DNA of 7,601 nucleotides from CAYRHN01 sp964424115 (GCA_964424115.1 CAYRHN010000045.1:1-7601), one strand, 5' to 3'. Shown: positions 1-7,023, counted from the first letter of the stretch. Notes: generated by a model from the letters alone, not told the origin. Numbers and translations are program-made.

Positions 1-1225
1 ATGCCACTTTGCACAACAGGTCATTGGCAGCGCTGTAGTCCGTCTGTCCGGCGTTGCCGAACCGCCCGGCCACCGAGGAGAAGAACACCATCGCGCCCGG
101 CAGGCAGTGGTTGACTTCCATCGCCCGGAACAGGTTGAAGAAGCCGTTCGCCTTTACCGCAACCGTCTGGCGGATTTCCTCCGCCGGTTTGCTCTCCAGG
201 CGGCGGCTGCGCTCCATCCCGGCAGCGTGGAGGAAGACATTCACCCGCCCGGCCTCCTGGAGGACGGTTTGCACGGCCAGGTCGGCTGCCTGCGGATCGG
301 TAATGTCGCATTCCAGGTAGCGCACGGTTCCGCCCAGGCGCCGGACCGCTTCCATCATATCCAGCGTGGCGGCAGCTCGATCAAGCGAGGCAATCACCTG
401 CTCCACCTGGGCCGGGGTAACTTTTTTGCCATCCTGGCTGAGACGCTGCATCAATTCCAGGCGCAGCCCGTTGCGGTCATTGACCAACTTCTGAAGGTCG
501 GGATGATTGCGCTCCGGTAGGCGGGTGCGCCCCAGCAGGTAAAAGCTGCCGCGGGTGGCCTGCGCCAGGTCGAGAATGACGGGGGCGGTAATGCCGCCCG
601 TTCCACCACTGACCAGGAAGACGCTTCCCTGCGGTAACTCGGCTCCGGCTGTTTCTGCCAGCCGCTTTGGCACCAGGGCGATACCAAAGCGCAAGTCGCC
701 TTCCCAACCCACTTCCACCACGCCGGGGTCTTGCAGCGTTTCTTCGATCAGGCGGTTGGCAATTGTAGTCGCGGAGACATCCTCCACAAAATCAATGACT
801 TTAACAAACGCTTCCGGTCGCTCCCAGGCCAGGGCCTTGGCAAATCCGCTCACCGCCCCGCCCAACGGTGAGGTGGCGCCCTTCAATGTGAAACCGTGCA
901 AGCCTCCCAGTTGGGTGGCGCACACCAGGAAGGCGGTGGCAGGTACGACGCGCATCATCTCTGCCAGGGAGAACACTCCCTTCTCCAGGCCCTGGCTCCA
1001 CTCTTCAAGCGTGATCTCGCCCAGGCCGGGCTCCATATCCAGGCTGGAGAGGAAATAGATACCGTTCACGTTACCGGTTGCTGCCCAGGATTTCACCTGT
1101 TCCACCAAGTCCGGCACGTCGGCAGGCAGGCTCAGCACCTCCATCTTGCGGCTGCGCAGTTTTCGGCTCAAGGATTCATTAATCTTGCGCGGGCCGCCAA
1201 CCACAGCCACCCGGCTGCCTTCCTT
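1..1225 (-). other. KR: ketoreductase domain (structural and catalytic halves), truncated by the window edge
   Basis: From about residue 1910, a structural subdomain (RVAVVGG, later GATSPLGGAVSGFAKAL) precedes the catalytic Rossmann half. The NADPH site is SGGTGGI (2115-2121). The tetrad is complete: K2267 in VAVKANG, S2293 in FFSSVAG, Y2306 and N2310 in DYSAAND. A roughly 50-residue insertion between the GRT strand end and CDITD, and the GNAGQTDY block, resemble PfaA ketoreductases. It would reduce beta-ketoacyl intermediates with NADPH. The LDD signature of B-type modular KRs is absent (the site reads HAAGMERSRRL), so product stereochemistry is not predictable by that rule. The frame is cut 11 residues after Y2306. 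Confidence 0.92.
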
Positions 1226-4200
1226 AAGTTCGATGCAGGTCGATTGGCACAGGTCCAGGCGCGGGCGCAGCACCGGCGCCGGCACGCGCCGCTGGATGGT
1301 GCTGCTGTTTGCAGCCGCGACTGCCGGTTGTTCCGGCAAATAATACGGCAGCATATTTTTCATGGTTTCAATCAGGTCAAACTGCTCACTGTACACATCC
1401 TCGCGGCTCGGCACCTTGTAATGTTTGCTTAGCGGCACAAACCGTTCCACAAGCTGGTTGTCATCCTCCGACTTCGCTGTCAGGGGTACCTGTGCGACTT
1501 CTGCAGCCTGTCCGCTGGCGGCTTCCAGCATGAAGCCAATCACCTTGGCCAGGGTGTTGTAGTCGCTCAGGCGCAAATCCTCCCGCCGGGGAATGTTGTA
1601 GTGCGTACGGATGGCAGCAAACAGCTCCGCCTGTTTGACGGTATCAATGCCCAGGTCGGCTTCCAAATCCAGTTCCAGATCCAGCATTTCCACCGGGTAG
1701 CCGGTCTTTTCGCTGACCATTGAAAGGACGAATGCTTTGACTTCCTCTGCCGCTGTCGAATCCAGGGCGGCCGGTTGGCCGGCGGATGTTGCCGGCTCAC
1801 CGGTCTTATCCACTTCCAGCGGTGCTTCTACAATCGCCGGCGCAGGGGCTGCTGACGGAACACCCGGCTGGGCATCCCTCATAAAACCAATAACTTTTTG
1901 CAGGGTGTTGTAATCGCTCAAGCGCAAATCCTCGCGCCGGGGGATGTTGTAGTGCGTGCGGATGGCGGCAAACAGCTCCGCCTGTTTGACGGTATCAATG
2001 CCCAGGTCGGCTTCCAGGTCCAGTTCCAGGTCCAGCATTTCCACCGGGTAACCGGTCTTTTCGCTGACTACACCAAGGACAAACGCCTTGATTTCCTCCT
2101 GGTCCGCTGCAACTGGAACGTTGGCCTGCGCAGGAGCAATTTCAGCCGGGATGAGTTGGGGTTCATTGGCCGATAATTGTAGTGCGCTGGCGGCCGGAAA
2201 AACTTCCACGGCCGGCGCCTGATCCCCCACCCACTGTGTCGGTCCGCGACCGAATTGCCAGGTGCTGTGCGCCGGAGCGTTCTTCGGCACGCCCGCATTG
2301 CGGACACGCAGGGTGCGTTGGACAACTTCCAGGTCCACCTGCTCATAGCCGCACATCGCCGCCAACCAGCGCTGGTACTGCTCCCGGTTGATCCGCTCTC
2401 CCTGGCCGGGGATGCGCCGGATGAGCGACATGGCAATTTGCGAGCCGAAACCCGCCCCCAGCCGCAGGGCAAATTCCACCGGGTAATGCCCGCCGTGGGA
2501 TAGGTTCAAGTCGCCCAGGTCCGGATCAGGCTCAAAGCCATCGTCGATATTGGCAATCGGCGGCACATGCTGAAATTCCAGCGCTTTGACCGCCATTACA
2601 TCTTCAATACCGACCCCCATCGAATGGCCGGTGAAGCCCTTGGTGTTGGCAATGACCACCTGGCTGGCGTTGGCGCCAAAGGTGTGCCGCAAAGCGTGGA
2701 TTTCCGCAGATGCGCTGCCGCCGCGAGCCGGAGTGTACGTCTCGTGCGAGACGAAAACCAGGTGCGGCGCAATTTCACTGCGCGGAATGCCGTACCGCTG
2801 CTCCGCCTGTTCCAGCAGGCGCTCCATCACATCACCCACATGCTGGATATCCAGCCGGGTGCCGTGGAAGGCGCTGTTGCTGAATTGGGTCGCCAGCACC
2901 TCGCAGATGGCGCGCATACCGCGCTCGCGGACGGCATCTTCCGATTCCACCACCAGGGCCGCTGCACCCATGCCCACAATCATGCCGTTGCGGCGGCGGT
3001 CAAACGGCAGCACCGCCTGGCGCAGGTCGCCCTCGGTGGTGGCCGCCCCGCTGGCCAAAAAGCTGGAGCTGATCCAGGGGCCCATCACGTCGTTTGTCAC
3101 GTCATCCCCGGTGACGATGACCACGCGCCGGCAGCGCCCACTGCGGATCCAATCCTCGGCCAGGCCAAGGGCCTGGGTGGTGGTGGCGCAGGCAGCGTTG
3201 ATTTGTGTGTTCGGTCCGCGCGCCCCGATGTATTCGGCAAACTGGGAATGTCCCATGGAGAGAATGCCAAAGATGAAGGTGCGGTCAAACTGGTAATTGA
3301 TCCCCGCCAGGCGGTTTTCCAGGCCGCTGATCTTCCTGGTGAATTCCGCCTGCAGGGCTGCCTGGTCAGCGGGGATGAGCGCCTGCAATTGGCGCAGTTC
3401 NNNNNNNNNNNNNNNNNNNNNNNNNNNNNNNNNNNNNNNNNNNNNNNNNNNNNNNNNNNNNNNNNNNNNNNNNNNNNNNNNNNNNNNNNNNNNNNNNNNN
3501 GGTTCCATCACGGCCCCGGCGTCGCTCTTCACCAGGCGGGTGATATTACGGTCCACCATCGCCTGCCGGGCTTCGTCAGTCATGCGTTCGATGCGCATCT
3601 CACCGTTCAAAATGGCATCGATGTTGTGGTCGTCAAATACATGCTGATTACGGCCGGGCAAACCCAAGCCTGCCCCGCTGATGACAACAGAGCCTGTCAA
3701 CGGCTGGTATCCACCTGCTGCGGCTGGACGAACTTCCCGCATGGGTGTTGCTGCCGGGGATAGTACTTCCACCGCCTGGGTCTTGGTTCCAGCCGGTTCA
3801 GCGCTGGCAGGGAGGATCCCAGCTGCGAACAGGCCGCCCAACGCCTCGTTGAAGCTGGCCAGGGCACCCTTGCGCGGGTGGTTGGTCGCCAGGATGACGA
3901 CGTCTGTCTTCTCTTTCAGGTTATCGCTGGCCAGGGCATTCAGCACCCGCTTGGGACCTACCTCCACGTACACCCGGGCCCCGCTGGCATACAGCGTCTT
4001 CATACTTTCCACCATCTGCACTGGCGAGGCCACCTGGGCCGCCAGCAGCTCGATGATCTCCGTCCGTCCGGTTGGGTACAATTGACCGGTGACGTTTGCC
4101 ACCACCGGCAGCCGCGGCGCCTGGATGTTCATCCGCTCGATGACCTTCTTCAGTGGTTCGCTGGCCGGGGCCACAATCTTGGTGTGGAAGGCGTGTGAAA

Positions 4201-6952
4201 CCGGGATTTTCTGCGCCTGGTGGCCAGCCGCGTTGAAAGCCGTGATCGCAGCCTCGACAGCGATCGTGGCTCCACCGATTACGGATTGGAATGGGCTGTT
4301 GATGTTAGCCAGAACCACGTAGCCATCCAACGTTTTCAGCACCGTTTCTACTTCCTCCAGTGGGGCGGAAATGGCTGCCATGCAACCGTTATCCGCCATG
4401 GAGACCTTGGCCATCTCGCGTCCGCGGGCGCTGACGACTTCCAGCGCCTCGCTAAACGTCAGCACGTCCGCCGCCACCAGGGCGGCATACTCACCCAGAC
4501 TGTGCCCGATGACGAAATCCGGCTGGTAACCAAACTTCTTCATCAAGCGCAACATTGCCACGTTGGCCGTCAGCATGGCCGGCTGGGTGATGGTGGTATC
4601 CTTCAGGTTTTTCTCACCCTGCGCCAGGGCTGCCTCATCCCCTTCCATAAATATATAGCTGGTCAGCGATCGGCCCAGGATGGGTATCATCACGGCATCG
4701 GCTTCCTTGAAGGTATCCGCCACGACTGGTTCAATCTCGCACAGGTCGCGCAGCATATTGACGTACTGCGATCCCTGCCCGGGAAACATGAATACCATCT
4801 TGCCCGGCCTACCGCTGCCGCGGAAGATGCCCTGGGCAGTCAAGGCCTGCCAGGCGCCGGCGGTTTCCGCTTCCAGCGCCTTCAAAGCCTTTTCAGCCCG
4901 CCTCAGCAATTCCTCTCCATCTGCAAAATCGATCGCCAATCGTTCCGGGCGCTGCAGTTCCTCCGCTGTCGGGCAGCGCCGTTCGGGCAATTGACCCTTT
5001 CGCGCCTGTTCCACCACGGCTTGCAAAGCTTGTTTCAATTCCACACCGCTGCCGGCGCCCAGGAAGAGCAACCCCTGATAGGGTTTGATTTCGCCTGCAA
5101 CGGGTGTAGCGGCCGGGCTTATTTCCACTTGACCGGCAGGTTGTTCCTCGGCCGGTTGAGCCGCTGTAGCCGGAGCCCCGGCAGCAGGCAGCGCCTGGGC
5201 CATGAAATCAACCACTTTGGCCAGGGTGTTATAGTCGCTCAGGCGCAAATCCTCGCGGCGCGGGATGTTGTAATGCGTTCGTATCGTGGCGAATAATTCC
5301 GCCTGCTTGACCGTGTCCACCCCCAGGTCGGCTTCCAGGTCCAATTCCAGGTCCAGCATTTCCACCGGGTAGCCGGTTTTCTCGCTGACCACGGAAAGCA
5401 CATATTGTTTGATTTCTTCGCGATCTACGGCAGGCGCACCGACCGCCAGCGTAACTGGAACGGCTGTTGGCGTTTCCACCACCGCTGTTGATTGGGGTTT
5501 CACTGCCAGGAAGACGGCATGCTCACGGCTCAGCAGACCCGGCAAGTATTCCTCCAGCACGATGTGGAAATTGGTGCCGCCAAAACCAAACGAACTGACC
5601 CCCGCCCGGCGCACGTCCCCGCTGCGGATATCCCATGGTCGGGCTTCCACGTTCACGTAAAACGGCATATGCGGGAAATCAATGTTCGGGTTGGGACGCT
5701 CAAAATTGGCGCTGGGCGGCAGGGTTTGCTCCTTGAGCGCCAGGACGGTCTTCAGCAGACCGGCTGCCCCGGCAGCACTCTTCAGGTGACCAATGTTGGA
5801 TTTGACCGAGCCCAGCGCAACGCTCCCTGTGCGCATGCCCAGGCTGCCAAAAATAGCGTTCAGGCTATTCACCTCGGCCACATCCCCCACTCTGGTGGAG
5901 GTGCCGTGACCTTCGATCAAGCCAACGCTCTCCGGCGAGATGCCGGCATCTTTCCAGGCGCGTTCCAGCGCCCGCTGCTGCCCGATCGGGTTGGGGGCGG
6001 TGATGCCCTTGCCCTTTCCATCACTGCTGCCGCCAACGCCGCGCACCACGGCATAGATTTTATCTCCGTCACGCTCGGCATCTTCCAACCGTTTCGCCAG
6101 GAAGATTACCGCCCCCTCGCCCTGAACAAAGCCATTGGCCCCGTCGGCATACGGCCGTGAACCATCCGGGCTGAGGGCGCCGATCTTGCTGAACTTGACA
6201 AAACCCTCCGGTCCCATACTGCGGTCCACGCCGCCGGTCAGAACTGCATCAAATTGATGGCTCACCAGGCCGTTGAAGGCCGCCTGCAGCGCCGCCAGGG
6301 ACGAGGCGCAAGCTGCATCTGTAACGAAGTTTGGCCCAGCAAAGTTGAACACATTGGCAATCCGCCCGGCAATAATGTTACCCAGTTCGCCGGGCATGGT
6401 ATCTTCGGTGATACCCGGGACGCGGCTGTGCATGCCCTGGCGCAGACCGTCCAACAGAGCGCTGCGCACATTCGCAGGCAGCGCCTGAAAATCCGGCACG
6501 GATTGCAGTACATCGAGGTATTCCGGCAGGAAAATACGCAGGCTGGTGCGGTAGTGATTCTCGCCTGCCAAAGCATTACCCAGGATGACTGCCACCCGCT
6601 CGCCGTCCAATGGACGCCCAGGGTAGCCGTAATCCAGCAGCGCCTGGCGTGAGGCGGCAATGCCCCACTGCTGTACCTGGTCCATCACCGCCAGCACACT
6701 GGGTGGGATGGCGATGCCGGCTTTCAGGGGTTCGAACTGGTAGCCGCGCACCCACCCGCCGATCTTGGAGTAGGTCTTGTCCGGCGCCTTGGGATCCGGA
6801 TCGTAGTATAAATCCGGGTTCCAGCGCTCGGACGGCACATCGGTAATGGAATATTTGCGATTACGGATATTGTTCCAAAAAGTTGGAACATCAAAAGCAT
6901 CCGGAAGTATTGCCCCCAGGCCAACAATTGCCACTGCTCTTGTTTCACTCAT
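1..6952 (-). CDS. Giant multidomain type I polyketide/fatty-acid synthase, PfaA-like (KS-ACP-AT-KS-ACP-ACP-KR), 3' end off window
   Basis: One uninterrupted minus-strand frame covers 2,317 codons, including 34 codons of N, and has no stop before the left edge, so the C-terminus is missing. The start MSETRAVAIVGLG is chosen because the KS fold begins at once (AIVGLG at residues 8-13) and a GAGGAAAGGAAG ribosome binding site ends 5 bases upstream; the nearby ATG at 6971 is out of frame. Domains by approximate residue are KS1 7-462, ACP1 512-587, AT 715-1010, KS2 1088-1512, ACP2 1619-1694, ACP3 1736-1811 and KR 1910 to the edge. Ala/Pro-rich linkers separate them. The protein should be cytosolic; no signal peptide or membrane segment is seen. 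The likely role is building a polyketide or long-chain, possibly polyunsaturated, acyl chain from malonyl units. The order is unusual, since PfaA is normally KS-AT-ACPn-KR. The product is unknown. Residue numbers after 1150 assume the N-run is its true length. Confidence 0.96.
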   Translation of the reverse strand, partial: MSETRAVAIVGLGAILPDAFDVPTFWNNIRNRKYSITDVPSERWNPDLYYDPDPKAPDKTYSKIGGWVRGYQFEPLKAGIAIPPSVLAVMDQVQQWGIAASRQALLDYGYPGRPLDGERVAVILGNALAGENHYRTSLRIFLPEYLDVLQSVPDFQALPANVRSALLDGLRQGMHSRVPGITEDTMPGELGNIIAGRIANVFNFAGPNFVTDAACASSLAALQAAFNGLVSHQFDAVLTGGVDRSMGPEGFVKFSKIGALSPDGSRPYADGANGFVQGEGAVIFLAKRLEDAERDGDKIYAVVRGVGGSSDGKGKGITAPNPIGQQRALERAWKDAGISPESVGLIEGHGTSTRVGDVAEVNSLNAIFGSLGMRTGSVALGSVKSNIGHLKSAAGAAGLLKTVLALKEQTLPPSANFERPNPNIDFPHMPFYVNVEARPWDIRSGDVRRAGVSSFGFGGTNFHIVLEEYLPGLLSREHAVFLAVKPQSTAVVETPTAVPVTLAVGAPAVDREEIKQYVLSVVSEKTGYPVEMLDLELDLEADLGVDTVKQAELFATIRTHYNIPRREDLRLSDYNTLAKVVDFMAQALPAAGAPATAAQPAEEQPAGQVEISPAATPVAGEIKPYQGLLFLGAGSGVELKQALQAVVEQARKGQLPERRCPTAEELQRPERLAIDFADGEELLRRAEKALKALEAETAGAWQALTAQGIFRGSGRPGKMVFMFPGQGSQYVNMLRDLCEIEPVVADTFKEADAVMIPILGRSLTSYIFMEGDEAALAQGEKNLKDTTITQPAMLTANVAMLRLMKKFGYQPDFVIGHSLGEYAALVAADVLTFSEALEVVSARGREMAKVSMADNGCMAAISAPLEEVETVLKTLDGYVVLANINSPFQSVIGGATIAVEAAITAFNAAGHQAQKIPVSHAFHTKIVAPASEPLKKVIERMNIQAPRLPVVANVTGQLYPTGRTEIIELLAAQVASPVQMVESMKTLYASGARVYVEVGPKRVLNALASDNLKEKTDVVILATNHPRKGALASFNEALGGLFAAGILPASAEPAGTKTQAVEVLSPAATPMREVRPAAAGGYQPLTGSVVISGAGLGLPGRNQHVFDDHNIDAILNGEMRIERMTDEARQAMVDRNITRLVKSDAGAVMEXXXXXXXXXXXXXXXXXXXXXXXXXXXXXXXXXXELRQLQALIPADQAALQAEFTRKISGLENRLAGINYQFDRTFIFGILSMGHSQFAEYIGARGPNTQINAACATTTQALGLAEDWIRSGRCRRVVIVTGDDVTNDVMGPWISSSFLASGAATTEGDLRQAVLPFDRRRNGMIVGMGAAALVVESEDAVRERGMRAICEVLATQFSNSAFHGTRLDIQHVGDVMERLLEQAEQRYGIPRSEIAPHLVFVSHETYTPARGGSASAEIHALRHTFGANASQVVIANTKGFTGHSMGVGIEDVMAVKALEFQHVPPIANIDDGFEPDPDLGDLNLSHGGHYPVEFALRLGAGFGSQIAMSLIRRIPGQGERINREQYQRWLAAMCGYEQVDLEVVQRTLRVRNAGVPKNAPAHSTWQFGRGPTQWVGDQAPAVEVFPAASALQLSANEPQLIPAEIAPAQANVPVAADQEEIKAFVLGVVSEKTGYPVEMLDLELDLEADLGIDTVKQAELFAAIRTHYNIPRREDLRLSDYNTLQKVIGFMRDAQPGVPSAAPAPAIVEAPLEVDKTGEPATSAGQPAALDSTAAEEVKAFVLSMVSEKTGYPVEMLDLELDLEADLGIDTVKQAELFAAIRTHYNIPRREDLRLSDYNTLAKVIGFMLEAASGQAAEVAQVPLTAKSEDDNQLVERFVPLSKHYKVPSREDVYSEQFDLIETMKNMLPYYLPEQPAVAAANSSTIQRRVPAPVLRPRLDLCQSTCIELKEGSRVAVVGGPRKINESLSRKLRSRKMEVLSLPADVPDLVEQVKSWAATGNVNGIYFLSSLDMEPGLGEITLEEWSQGLEKGVFSLAEMMRVVPATAFLVCATQLGGLHGFTLKGATSPLGGAVSGFAKALAWERPEAFVKVIDFVEDVSATTIANRLIEETLQDPGVVEVGWEGDLRFGIALVPKRLAETAGAELPQGSVFLVSGGTGGITAPVILDLAQATRGSFYLLGRTRLPERNHPDLQKLVNDRNGLRLELMQRLSQDGKKVTPAQVEQVIASLDRAAATLDMMEAVRRLGGTVRYLECDITDPQAADLAVQTVLQEAGRVNVFLHAAGMERSRRLESKPAEEIRQTVAVKANGFFNLFRAMEVNHCLPGAMVFFSSVAGRFGNAGQTDYSAANDLLCKVA
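1520..1747 (-). other. ACP3: carrier domain with Thr at the pantetheine site
   Basis: Residues about 1736-1811, beginning EEVKAFVLSMVSEK. T1771 (codon ACC) stands at the canonical serine position in LGIDTVKQAELF. It lies 117 residues after ACP2 and leads into the linker before the reductase. Tandem carriers before KR match the PfaA layout, in which multiple ACPs raise output; whether that applies to Thr-type carriers is unknown. Confidence 0.9.
1551..2070 (-). repeat. Tandem direct repeat encoding the ACP2 and ACP3 cores (period 351 bp)
   Basis: Bases 1551-1719 and 1902-2070 align without gaps and differ at 11 of 169 positions by my count. The encoded 56-residue core, from VSEKTGYPVE to LSDYNTL, is identical, so the differences inside it are silent. 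A third, more diverged copy encodes the ACP1 core at about 5222-5390. The spacing units between copies (Ala/Pro-rich linkers) are not conserved. This looks like carrier-domain duplication with strong protein-level constraint or gene conversion. Confidence 0.9.
1871..2098 (-). other. ACP2: carrier domain with Thr at the pantetheine site
   Basis: Residues about 1619-1694, beginning EEIKAFVLGVVSEK. The modification motif reads LGIDTVKQAELF with T1654 (codon ACC) in place of serine. It is the first of a tandem pair after KS2 and is preceded by an Ala/Pro-rich linker. Over a 56-residue core it is identical to ACP3, while the DNA carries about ten silent differences, so selection holds the sequence including the threonine. 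Confidence 0.9.
2417..3691 (-). other. KS2: second, divergent ketosynthase domain (interrupted by sequence gap)
   Basis: Residues about 1088-1512 form a second ketosynthase that begins VVISGAGLGLPG. It keeps a full triad: C1255 in NAACATTTQAL, H1403 in VSHETYTPARGG and H1443 in KGFTGHSMG, with spacings of 148 and 40. It differs from KS1 at nearly every signature: HETYT replaces HGTGT, VGMGAA replaces the usual GEGA, and GFGSQ replaces GFGGTN. It is therefore not a recent copy of KS1. It is not a chain-length factor either, because the Cys is present. The 100-base N-run hides about 34 residues in the N-terminal third; the V-to-Cys distance of about 166 residues is near that of FabF, so the true gap is probably close to 100 bases. 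Confidence 0.85.
3401..3500. other. Assembly gap of exactly 100 N inside KS2
   Basis: A run of 100 undetermined bases. The reading frame is the same on both sides (ending GAVMEP before, resuming ELRQLQ after), which is consistent with a true length of about 100 or any length that differs by a multiple of three. A round 100 is a common scaffold placeholder, so the real length is uncertain. Confidence 0.99.
3923..4810 (-). other. AT: malonyl-type acyltransferase domain
   Basis: Residues about 715-1010 carry the acyltransferase that loads extender units onto carrier domains. The N-terminal FPGQGSQY motif (G727) is present. The nucleophile is S818 in GHSLGEYAAL, the substrate-carboxylate arginine is R843 in ARGREM (25 residues after the serine, as in FabD), and the catalytic histidine is H920 in HAFH. 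HAFH is the signature usually linked to malonyl-CoA rather than methylmalonyl-CoA. A KS-to-AT-type linker containing GIFRGSG lies just upstream. Malonyl preference is inferred from the motif. Confidence 0.94.
5192..5419 (-). other. ACP1: carrier domain with Thr at the pantetheine site, located between KS1 and AT
   Basis: Residues about 512-587 form a four-helix carrier-protein-like domain with an acidic LDLELDLEADLG run before the modification site. The motif reads LGVDTVKQAELF, with T547 (codon ACG) where a phosphopantetheinylated serine is expected. Over the central 56 residues it differs from ACP2 and ACP3 at two positions only (V for I, T for A), but its DNA is clearly more diverged. Its position between a ketosynthase and an acyltransferase is unusual for type I synthases. 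It could be an active Thr-modified carrier or a structural, non-modified one. Confidence 0.88.
5567..6934 (-). other. KS1: PfaA-like ketosynthase domain, catalytically complete
   Basis: Residues about 7-462 form a full-length ketosynthase that would catalyse decarboxylative Claisen condensation. The nucleophile is C215 in DAACASSLAA, and the two histidines are H349 in EGHGTST and H389 in KSNIGHLKSAAG; the spacings of 134 and 40 residues are typical of active KS domains. The domain closes with GFGGTNFH near residue 455. An early DKTYSKIGG (58-66), followed by F-x-P and a PPSVLAVMD stretch, resembles the N-terminal region of PUFA-synthase PfaA ketosynthases. That affinity is recalled from family knowledge, not from an alignment. 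Nothing suggests inactivation. Confidence 0.94.
6871..6890. repeat. Perfect inverted repeat inside the first codons of the synthase
   Basis: TGTTCCAA-AAAG-TTGGAACA is a dyad with perfect 8-bp arms and a 4-base loop. It covers codons 21-28 of the synthase, about 62 bases after the start codon. It could form an mRNA hairpin or bind a dimeric regulator. It also encodes DVPTFWN, part of a region conserved in ketosynthases, so coincidence is possible. Confidence 0.5.
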
Positions 6953-6957
6953 ACAAA

Positions 6958-6969
6958 CTTCCTTTCCTC
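6958..6969 (-). promoter_or_regulatory. Ribosome binding site of the giant synthase gene
   Basis: The minus strand reads GAGGAAAGGAAG and ends 5 bases before the ATG at 6952. It offers two overlapping Shine-Dalgarno-like cores (GAGG and AAGGA), and it decides the start choice because the KS fold begins immediately downstream. Confidence 0.75.
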
Positions 6970-6983
6970 ATGCAAATTCAATG

Positions 6984-6996
6984 TTCGTGGAACGAA
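6984..6996. repeat. Short inverted repeat close to the synthase ribosome binding site
   Basis: TTCGT-GGA-ACGAA has perfect 5-bp arms and a 3-base spacer, and lies 15 bases upstream of the ribosome binding site. Alone it would be unremarkable; with the two dyads just upstream it makes three dyads in 57 bases. Confidence 0.35.
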
Positions 6997-7001
6997 TTTT
7001 C

Positions 7002-7023
7002 TGTTTCAGGCAACACTGAAACA
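7002..7023. promoter_or_regulatory. Perfect inverted repeat upstream of the synthase: candidate operator or leader hairpin
   Basis: TGTTTCAG-GCAACA-CTGAAACA has perfect 8-bp arms around a 6-base spacer. It lies 50 bases upstream of the synthase start codon, in the non-coding region. The size and spacing suit a dimeric helix-turn-helix operator, or a stem in the 5' untranslated mRNA. No T-run follows it on the minus strand, so it is not terminator-like. Confidence 0.55.

Noticed and set aside
896..1432. 178-residue plus-strand open frame
   Set aside because: Antisense to the structural KR region; low-complexity His/Ala/Gln composition and no ribosome binding site that stands out.
2567..3763. 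398-residue plus-strand open frame
   Set aside because: Antisense to the KS2-coding region, spans the N-run, shows no recognisable domain, and the minus strand has clear ketosynthase motifs in the same interval.
4220..5296. 358-residue plus-strand open frame
   Set aside because: Antisense shadow of the AT and ACP1 coding sequence; GC-rich codon bias produces long open antisense frames, and the composition is rich in His/Gln/Arg with no known motif.
1520..5419. CRISPR-like or mobile-element repeats
   Set aside because: The repeated blocks are in-frame carrier domains, not short spaced repeats; no transposase, terminal inverted repeats or target duplications are seen.
5492..6160. 222-residue plus-strand open frame
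   Set aside because: Lies opposite the KS1 catalytic core with its conserved Cys-His-His spacing; no domain of its own.
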